Below, in pieces: positions 57,128 to 64,000 of a stretch of DNA of 64,000 nucleotides; within the stretch, counting starts at the first letter, position 1, and each line of letters opens with the position of its first letter. The stretch spans positions 1 to 64,000 of the forward strand of contig BDDD01005728.1 of the NCBI GenBank assembly GCA_001972305.1, read 5' to 3'. The notes below the pieces were generated by a model that was not told the origin of the DNA, searched no databases, and saw only the letters and a list, made by a program, of their open reading frames with translations. The position numbers and the translations under genes are program-made. This DNA is from Cephalotus follicularis. Lineage: Eukaryota > Streptophyta > Magnoliopsida > Oxalidales > Cephalotaceae.

Positions 57128-58387
57128 TGTCACGCCCCGAACCGCGAGGAAACCCCCACGACTCGATGCGTGATATACCTTCCTTACAATCCATTCATAT
57201 CATATAAATCAAACTTCAAAAGAGCAATAAATTTAAAACTTTAATCAACCACATTATATCAGCGGAAACGTCAATTCATATAAATACTAACTCTTATAAT
57301 TTTACAAAAATCGGGCATGTAGTATCTGTTTATCGGACTATACCCCTCTGTAAAGGAATACACAATTTATAAAATGGACTCAGCCGTCATCAAACCATAC
57401 TCCAGTAGCAGGAAATCCAGAAATATACAATACGCTTACGGAGATAATCATTCAAATACCTCAAATAATGAACCCATCCATATCCAATACATCAACACAC
57501 ATATATCTTAAGCACTGCCACAAGTCGGCGGGTTGATAGCAGAAATAAAGCATGTCCCTTATATATCAAGTCTTATGATAATCCATACAAACCAATTTAT
57601 ATACACAAACCTTTTATAAAAGATAGATTAAAATCACAGTTCCTATACATTCTAACTTTTCACATGAGGAATGTAACAATAATGCAATTTCTATCAAAGA
57701 TATGCCTTAGATATCCCATCCGACTCGGTCTATCTCACTCCAATCCTGGGCCTGACCAAGTCCATTAAAATGAAATGGGTCTGTGACAAATAGTCGATTT
57801 ACATGCATGAATATAACAGTATATATATGCATGGCATGTTACATGAATGAATGCCAATTACGGACAGCTTCGATATACCAACCGTCCCTAAGAGGGATAT
57901 ACTTGGCTAGTCCTAATCACATCAAAGGCCATAGGTCTGCAGACACTCCATAAATAATCAGTAATCATACATTGGGACAAACAATCCGTATGGTCAATTA
58001 CTTCTCTACCTATCTGGCCCGAGATAGTACTCCTCATCGTCTATACACCCTCCGTGTCATTGCCGTGTGGAGCGTAGGATAACATTGGCCACAAAATCAG
58101 TACAGTAATGCTAGACCCGCAGGTACCAGCCAGTAATACTAGTCCTGAAGAGTACTAGCTAGTAATAGAGATCCATGTAATAGTAACAATGACAGTATCC
58201 ATCCCCAATGCCGTGACTCCCTTAGGTCGCCCAAAAGGGAGGATTTATTAGTGTGGTGTGTCCATACACCCATAAGCTTCATGACATAAATGAGGAGTAT
58301 GAATAGGTTACCCCAGTAAGGCTCAACAGTATTAACTATCACAGTAAACATATACCGCCCGTACCCGTAACTGTATTACAGTAGAAA

Positions 58388-60987
58388 TGATAGGACCTAA
58401 TAGAAAGGATCACGTAGGTGTTAGAGTAGGGGTGTTCTTGCATGCCACGAGGTGGCTCTGCATAAATATATTTGTATGTATGAGATGCACTCCTTAATTG
58501 GAGATATCACTTTAAGCTGCGGGGTGGCTGCATGTGTATATATTACACTCTCTATTTATACAATATGAATTCCATTTTTTGTTTAATAGTGCACATTCAA
58601 TCCATAATGGCAACCTGCTACATGTATATCCCAAACCATCTTAAATGGATCAGATGATCACCATGTCATCCGAGTACACACATAGTGCCCTATCGTTCGA
58701 GGATTGGATCTCATGCCTGAGAGGTTATGAGAATGAGATCCTTACTCCGTTCTGACAAAATGTTCCAAGTCATAGGTTCACTTTCTTAGGGCAATTGTTA
58801 AACCGTAATGACTTGCCGTATTATGCTTGCTCTCGGGTTTAGTGGAGAATGGACTATCTCATTACCATTTGGATTTATCGTAAAGCATAATGTGAGGTTC
58901 GTGCTAAGGAGCATGAGACTGAACAGACCCACCATAGGAAACCTATTTGGAAAGTCATACCTATGTCAATAGGATTCCTATAGTCTCGGTAGTGTATAGT
59001 CTATGGTGACTAGTAGACCATTCGTGGAGCTACGTTGTATCGTTAGACCTGAGTGGCTGGCATGCATTGTGTTGTAACTGCTTGGCTTTGATTTTCGCCT
59101 TCCCCAGCACTAGCCACGTGCTGGCAAAAGGGTTGTCTTTAGGCCTTGTGGGGGCTTCATTGAGATGTATGGTCGAGTTCGCAATAAGGGATCGTCACAC
59201 CCGTATGAAGGGTGATCGACTCTATATTCTTTATGTCTGTTGAGATCATAAAACCCTGATCAGGTATAGGTAGACTGGAAACGGGGTTTCCGGGGAGGTC
59301 TGCCAAAAGTTTCAATGTGTACGTAAATTTATAGTTATCGCGACTTTACCTAGGGGTGACATTATTCCCAACCCTAGGTTGCGGTCGGAGCCAAGTATGA
59401 CGTAGGATACATGACACATATGTCGATGACTGGATAAAGTACTTGTTTAACCGGATGTCGACTTATAGACGTAGTTGATTCTACGGATCCAGGGGGTGAT
59501 GGGATTTAGACCGACGTTGTTTTAATAGTCGGGGACTATTGGGATAGTCGTACCAGAACTCATGGGATGTTATGTGGAATTTATAGTCGTACCGGATTCA
59601 AACCGGGCTTTAGGGTCCCACCAAATTATTGGAAAAGCGATGCATTCTACATATATGCTAGCTTGACAGAAAATGTACTTTAAACTAGTATATATTGATT
59701 TGGCATTAGTGGTTTATTTATTTATTTAAATATACCACCGTATTATCAAATTGATATATTAAGAGAAACCACAGTGGGAGTATGTTTAACATACCTTGTG
59801 CGGGGTGCACATATTTAAAACAAAGAGAGAAACTTTTATTATATTATAAATATATTAAAGAGAAATAAAACAAAAATACCAAGTCTTTTTGTTTTTAGGC
59901 ATATGGACACGCCAAAAAGTGCACGGGCAACGCGCTTAACAGGGGAGAACGCACCAGGTACGTGCATAGCGCCTGTGGACGCGATTCCGCCGGAGAAGAC
60001 CACCCGCGGTGGCGTCGGTGGCTGAGGAAGAAGTGCACCTTCATCCACGGTACTCTCCTTTTCTCTCTCTCTCTCCCAATTTTCTCTTCTCTTTCTCTCT
60101 GTTTTCCACAACGCGTTTAGCGCTTCTCCCATTGCCGGCCTTCTCTTCCGCTGCCGGTGGTCTTGGTAGGTGGAGTCATGCTTGGCTCTGCCTATTTTGG
60201 CCTTAGAATAGTTTTGTCTGGTGCGTTTTCGGCCGGTTTCGTGCATCTGAGTCAACCCTGGCGACTCAGTGCGTTGTGCGATGTGACTCATCATTCCACG
60301 CTGATTCACGACGAGTCTTGCGGTTGGTTGTGTTGGCCATGCTTTGTAGGTGCTGGTTGTGGCGGTGCGGTGTCACGACGATCCAGTTTTCACCGAGCGG
60401 GTTGACTCGCCGCCGTCTGTTTGCCATGTTCCAGGCCGAGTCTCACGGAGTTTCAGGCAATAGTGGCTTTATCAGGTGTCTGTGGTCCACATATGTCGCG
60501 GCTGGTCAATGACGTGTTGACCGAGTTGCATTGAGTCTAAAGTCAGTGAGTCGCCGCCGCTGTTCGCCGTCTTCCGGAGCGCTTCCCAGCGTGTTTCCTC
60601 CAGAAATGAGTTGAGCGGATTTTTTGGAGTTCATTGGTGTCTTGGTTGAAGTTTTCATGGACTGACCGAAAACTGGCAGTGGAGCCGGTAACCAGCAGTT
60701 GCTTCGGCAAGCTCGTAGCGGCAAAGTGATGGCGCCGCCAACGTTGGTATGGTTCCTAATCTTATGTTTTTGTTGTTTACCGAATTGGTTTCGGTTAAGT
60801 GGATGTATGCTTGACTTTTCGTTTTGTTCGATTCAATATTAAACGGAGATCCTAGGTGCATATAGTTTTGTAGTAAGATGTAAGTATGACCTTGACTTCG
60901 TGTCTTGGTGGTTTTTTGAAAAAGTTAAATTATACACACTTGTATCATAGACCCAAAATGGACCGGGACCCTTCCTGGGTTCTAACA
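58388..60987. mobile_element. InsX: 2.6-kb non-coding insertion with LTR-like ends, family unknown
   Basis: Removing it restores the expected 2.78-kb LTR of GypD1. The ends are TGATAGGACC and GGTTCTAACA: TG...CA with 8 of 10 positions inversely matching, as in LTR termini. The flanks are similar but not identical (GTAGAAA left, GTAGGAT right). If the ends are set a few bases out, TTACAGTAG/TAACAGTAG gives a 9-bp near-duplication, so a Mutator-like origin is not excluded, but no long inverted repeats are seen. The left two thirds is AT-rich; about 59940-60760 is GC-rich. No domain is recognisable in any frame. Confidence 0.6.
59842..60115 (+). promoter_or_regulatory. Promoter-like stretch in InsX
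   Basis: TATTATAAATATATT (59842-59856) is followed about 200 bp later by a CT-rich leader (about 60050-60115), then GC-rich sequence. The TATA box plus CT leader is the layout of many plant promoters and LTRs. It is weak evidence but would set InsX in + sense. Confidence 0.35.
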
Positions 60988-61384
60988 GTAGGATCCACAT
61001 CCATAAAACCGTTTAAAAACGGTTGTCCATAACCATTTGTAAAACAAATTTCCGTAATCATAAATCATTTTCTTGGTCCCTAACGGAGTTTGTAAAACAA
61101 TGGAGAGGAAGTCCAATTAGGATATCCACGTACAGATGTCCCGATGGAGCTATCCTAACCATCCATTGAAAATCATTTCGAAATCTATTTTAATGATTAT
61201 AAAACCGTTTTATCAAACTTCTCTCTCAAGGGTTTACTTTAGGAAATCGAAAGATGCTAAAGGAGAATTTCAAAAGGCTACAAGGCCTTAGGGATACTTC
61301 CTATGGAAATTCCTTTGGAGAAAAACTGTTTGGAATTGAAATCTTGTGAAATTGTGCGCTTTTGTTGAAACAGGCCATTGGCAT

Positions 61385-61545
61385 CGACTCCCTTGGACTA
61401 GGCGTCGACGCTTAGCACCTAAGCGTTGATTGTCTACAGTGGGCGTCAATGTTTATTGGTTTAAGCGTTGCTAGTTTAGAAGACAATAGCACCAACCGTC
61501 GACTGGTTAGTTTTAAAGTCATAAAAAGCATTGACGGTTAAAAAT
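61385..61545. repeat. CGTCGACG motif group in the GypD1 3' LTR
   Basis: About seven units, for example AGGCGTCGACGCTTAGC, CTAAGCGTTGATTG, GGGCGTCAATGTTTATT, CAACCGTCGACTGGTTAG and AAAGCATTGACGGTTAA. The inverted counterpart is 56700-56935. Confidence 0.8.
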
Positions 61546-62518
61546 GAAATTGCAGTTGTAAATAGGTTTAAAACCAGATGGAAATTCATTCCAAAATCCT
61601 TTAAAATCCGTTTATGAACCATACCCAGTACCCGTATCCATCCCTTTAACATATAATCAATCATTAGCAGCCATACCATAACAGTAATTCCAAGAATAGC
61701 AGCCATACCATAATAATTCATTCAATCCATCACAATATGAAAATCAACACATAGTAAAACCTACCTAACATGAGTATAACCTACATGTTAGAAGCAATAA
61801 CTTTCGAGCTTGTGAATTACGAGAACTTGTAGTTAAATGTCGGTCTGCTACTCCTTCAAGCTCCACAATCTACTACCCGCACAGCAATGATTTCTCCTTG
61901 CGCCAACTGTTTCCACTCACTGCCACACACCACAGCTCCTTATAGCGTCAATCTCGAGCTTCTCTCTCTGTGTCAACGCTCTCTTATTTTCTTCATCAAT
62001 TCCAAGAGGCGAGCCCATGAAAATGAGAGTGTCAAACTCTCTCCCTCTTTGCTTCATGCTCCTTTTCCCGTTCTCAATCTCTTCGCCGTTCTCCCTTTCT
62101 CTCTCTTTTTCTTCTCTTTCTCTCACTGTTTCTCGTTTCTTCTCTCTTTCTCTCATTCTCTGTCTCTCTTTCTCCTTCACTTTCTTTTTGTTTCTTTTCT
62201 CCAGTTCTTCTTCTCTGTCTTTCTTCTGTTTTTCCGTTACTTCATACACGAGACAGCATATATGTGGCATCAAATTCCAAGAAGAAAACGCTATCGTGGC
62301 TTCTTCCCAACCATAATAATACGACATGGGTCCCATTTGGCACAATGTCTTCTTCCTTCACTTGTTTTAATGCTACACTTGGCCACATAATTCATAAAAG
62401 AATTATACCATATATCACAAATACAATCCATCAATGAAATAACATGTCCAAAACTCCACTTCACAATAGTAGTTATTACAACAGTTACATATTGTTTTGG
62501 GGCTTACATCCCCCTTCT

Positions 62519-62533
62519 TAAAGAAATCTCATA
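62519..62533 (-). other. GypD1 polypurine tract
   Basis: The minus strand reads AAGAAGGGGGA next to the LTR start TGTAAGCCCC at 62518. Confidence 0.85.
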
Positions 62534-62604
62534 CCGAGATTCGCTATTGGTCAAAACAAGTGAGGGTACAATATTCTCATGTCATCCTCATGCTCCCATG
62601 TCGC

Positions 62605-63720
62605 TTACTCAAGCCCATGGTGTTGCCATAACACTTTAACCAAAGAAATTTCCTTGTTCCTTAACTGTTTGATCTGGCTATCTAGGATTTGAACTGGCAT
62701 CTCTTCAAAGATAATATCTGTTCTCAATTCCAATGGCTCATACTGAAATACATGCGAAGCATCCGGGTGATACTTCTTCAGCATCGATATGTGGAAGACA
62801 TTGTGTACCTCTGACAACTCTGGTGATAAGGCGAGCCTGTAAGCAACAGCTCCTACCCTTTCGAGGATCTCAAAAGGTCCTATATACCGCGGAGCTAACT
62901 TTCCTCATTTACCAAACCTCATGACTCCATGGATTGGTGAAACTTTGAGGAACACATGATCCCCCACTGAGAACTCTAAATTTTTCTTTCGGAAATATGC
63001 ATAACTCTTTTGTCAACTCTAAGCCGTTAGGAGCCTTTCCCTGATCATCTTGGCCTTTTCTGTTGTTTCTTGAACAAGCTTCGGCCCTAGGAGACTCTGC
63101 TCACCTACTTGGAGCCAACAGACAAGAGTTCTTCACTTCCGTCCATATAGAACATCAAACGGTGCCATGCCGAGGCTAGCATCAAAACTGTTGTTATAAG
63201 AGAACTACACTAGAGGTAGATGTTCCTCCCAATTTCCACCCCAATCCATTACACATGCTCAGAGCATATCCTCAAAGGTCTGAATGTTCCGTTCAGACCA
63301 TCCTTAATGAAACACAGTTCAGTACCAAGTGCTATCTGTAGTTTCTTCCAAAATCGGGAAGTGAATCATGGATCCCTGTCAGAAACAATGCTAACCGGTG
63401 TCTCACAATCTCCCCAATATACAGAGATGTTAACCTTTCCAGAGAATAAGTTGTCCTGATTACTAGAAAATGTGCAGATTTGGTAAAGCGATCAACATTG
63501 ACCCATATGGCATCACAGTTAGCTCTCATCCTAGGCAACCCTGATACAAAATCCATATTTATATGCTCCCATTTCATCAGCTGTAGTAATCCAGCTGGTC
63601 TCTGGTGTTCTGCCTTGATCTGTTGATATGTCAGGCAGGAAGCAACATTTTCAGCTATCTCTCTCTTCATGTCATTCCACCAGTAGTTGAGCTTCAAGTC
63701 TCAGTAAATCTTGAAACTCC
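62605..63720 (-). pseudogene. GypD1 integrase with chromodomain-like tail
   Basis: Zinc-binding end (LNYWWNDMKREIAENVASCL, TYQQIKAEHQRPAGLLQ), core (MKWEHINMDFVSGLPRM, WVNVDRFTKSAHFLVIRTTY, SLERLTSLYIGEIVRH), then the tail ([34 protein letters not shown]). The order and motifs are as in GypC, and sequence distance suggests a separate family. Confidence 0.86.
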
Positions 63721-63751
63721 CCAGATGCACTGAGAAACTGGAGTGATGGGT

Positions 63752-64000
63752 CTATGATAAAAGCTCGTCCTTCAATTCTTTATTGCTGGGAACACAAACT
63801 CTTCCCCGATATCTGATCAACCCATCACTCTGAATTGAGAATTCGGGTTTTAATCCTCCTTGGCCATCCAATTCCATCTTAAGCAAGCTTTCATCCCTAC
63901 CTTGTGCTTCTCTAATCCTATCCATCAACCGTGGATGTGCCTGAACCTGAACCATCGTTAGGCAAGTTAATCGGCGACTTAAGATGTCTGTAACCAAGTT
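63752..64000 (-). pseudogene. GypD1 RNase H to integrase linker, cut by the window end
   Basis: DILSRRLTCLTMVQVQAHPR contains the end of RNase H (the D-x-LSR box); LMDRIREAQGRDESLLKMEL and RYRGRVCVPSNKELKDELLS form the linker that precedes the integrase zinc domain. RT and the rest would lie to the right of the window. Confidence 0.85.

Larger units (their letters stand above)
57128..62518 (-). repeat. 3' LTR of GypD1, in two segments
   Basis: 57128-58387 and about 60988-62518. The region 62090-62230 is strongly pyrimidine-rich, so its open frames are low-complexity artefacts. A motif group lies at 61385-61545. TGGATTCATAACA-type sequences and short TA runs occur. No gene. Confidence 0.82.
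57128..64000 (-). mobile_element. GypD1: Ty3/gypsy Tekay/Del-type element, right part beyond the window
   Basis: Minus-strand element seen from its 3' end: 3' LTR (57128-62518, interrupted), polypurine tract, chromodomain-like tail, integrase, and the RNase H-integrase linker at the window edge. The LTR starts TGTCACGCCCCG and ends GGGCTTACA. Without InsX it is about 2.78 kb, the same size class as families A and C. Several breaks are visible in the coding part present. Confidence 0.87.

Noticed and set aside
59590-59630. CCGGATTCAAACCGG followed by GGGTCCCACCA, resembling a tRNA T-arm and CCA end
   Set aside because: No matching D-arm, anticodon arm or acceptor stem can be laid out upstream.
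59839-60405. Frames in the GC-rich half of InsX considered as a host gene
   Set aside because: No known domain; overlapping frames on both strands have similar length, as expected from GC-rich sequence poor in stops. Kept only as a question in the InsX finding.
62017-62390. Ser/Leu/Phe-rich frames that look like membrane segments
   Set aside because: They are translations of a CT-rich tract inside the GypD1 LTR (62090-62230); the opposite strand gives Glu/Arg-rich frames from the same tract.

Overview
This window looks like intergenic heterochromatin of a flowering plant, probably a eudicot. The evidence is Ty3/gypsy elements of the plant Tekay/Del chromovirus type (integrase followed by a chromodomain-like tail) and of the Athila type. 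Their primer-binding sites match plant initiator-tRNA-Met and tRNA-Asp. I found no host gene, rRNA, tRNA or CRISPR array. Nearly every base can be assigned to LTR retrotransposons stacked inside one another, and all are fossils with broken coding regions.

Layout, oldest layer first. A + sense LTR fragment (GypD0, 56383-57127) is the visible ground layer. An Athila-type element (Ath2, 39618-56382) sits against or in it, and GypD1 (57128 to the window end, minus sense) sits in it on the right. The 3' LTR of Ath2 was hit twice within about 50 bp: by GypA1 (5443-39617, continuing left of the window) and by GypC (39667-49849, + sense, target duplication CCGCA). GypA1 was then invaded by GypB1 (1-5442, in pol), by a long LTR-like insertion InsE (6711-13092, in gag, duplication CTGAT) that itself holds a solo LTR (8254-10971, duplication CCATC), and by GypA2 (15496-38546, in its 5' LTR, duplication AATAC). 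GypA2 carries a solo LTR in its 3' LTR (16391-27061, duplication TTGTG), which in turn holds a second Athila-type element (Ath1, 17697-25873). GypA2 also carries another solo LTR in its 5' LTR (34942-37089). The deepest stack is six layers: GypD0 > Ath2 > GypA1 > GypA2 > solo LTR > Ath1.

The most unusual signal is a short palindrome with the core CGTCGACG (full forms AAAGCGTCGACGCTTT and AAGACGTCGACGTCTT). It is scattered in clusters through LTRs of at least four families, including the distant Athila lineage, for on the order of one hundred imperfect copies. GypC has a sister form, CAGTCGACTG. The copies are intact in the youngest element and decay mainly through CpG transitions in older ones. 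Family A LTRs also share two conserved blocks about 1.5 kb apart that look like a splice donor and acceptor.

Divergence figures and ages are by-eye counts on short stretches and are rough.
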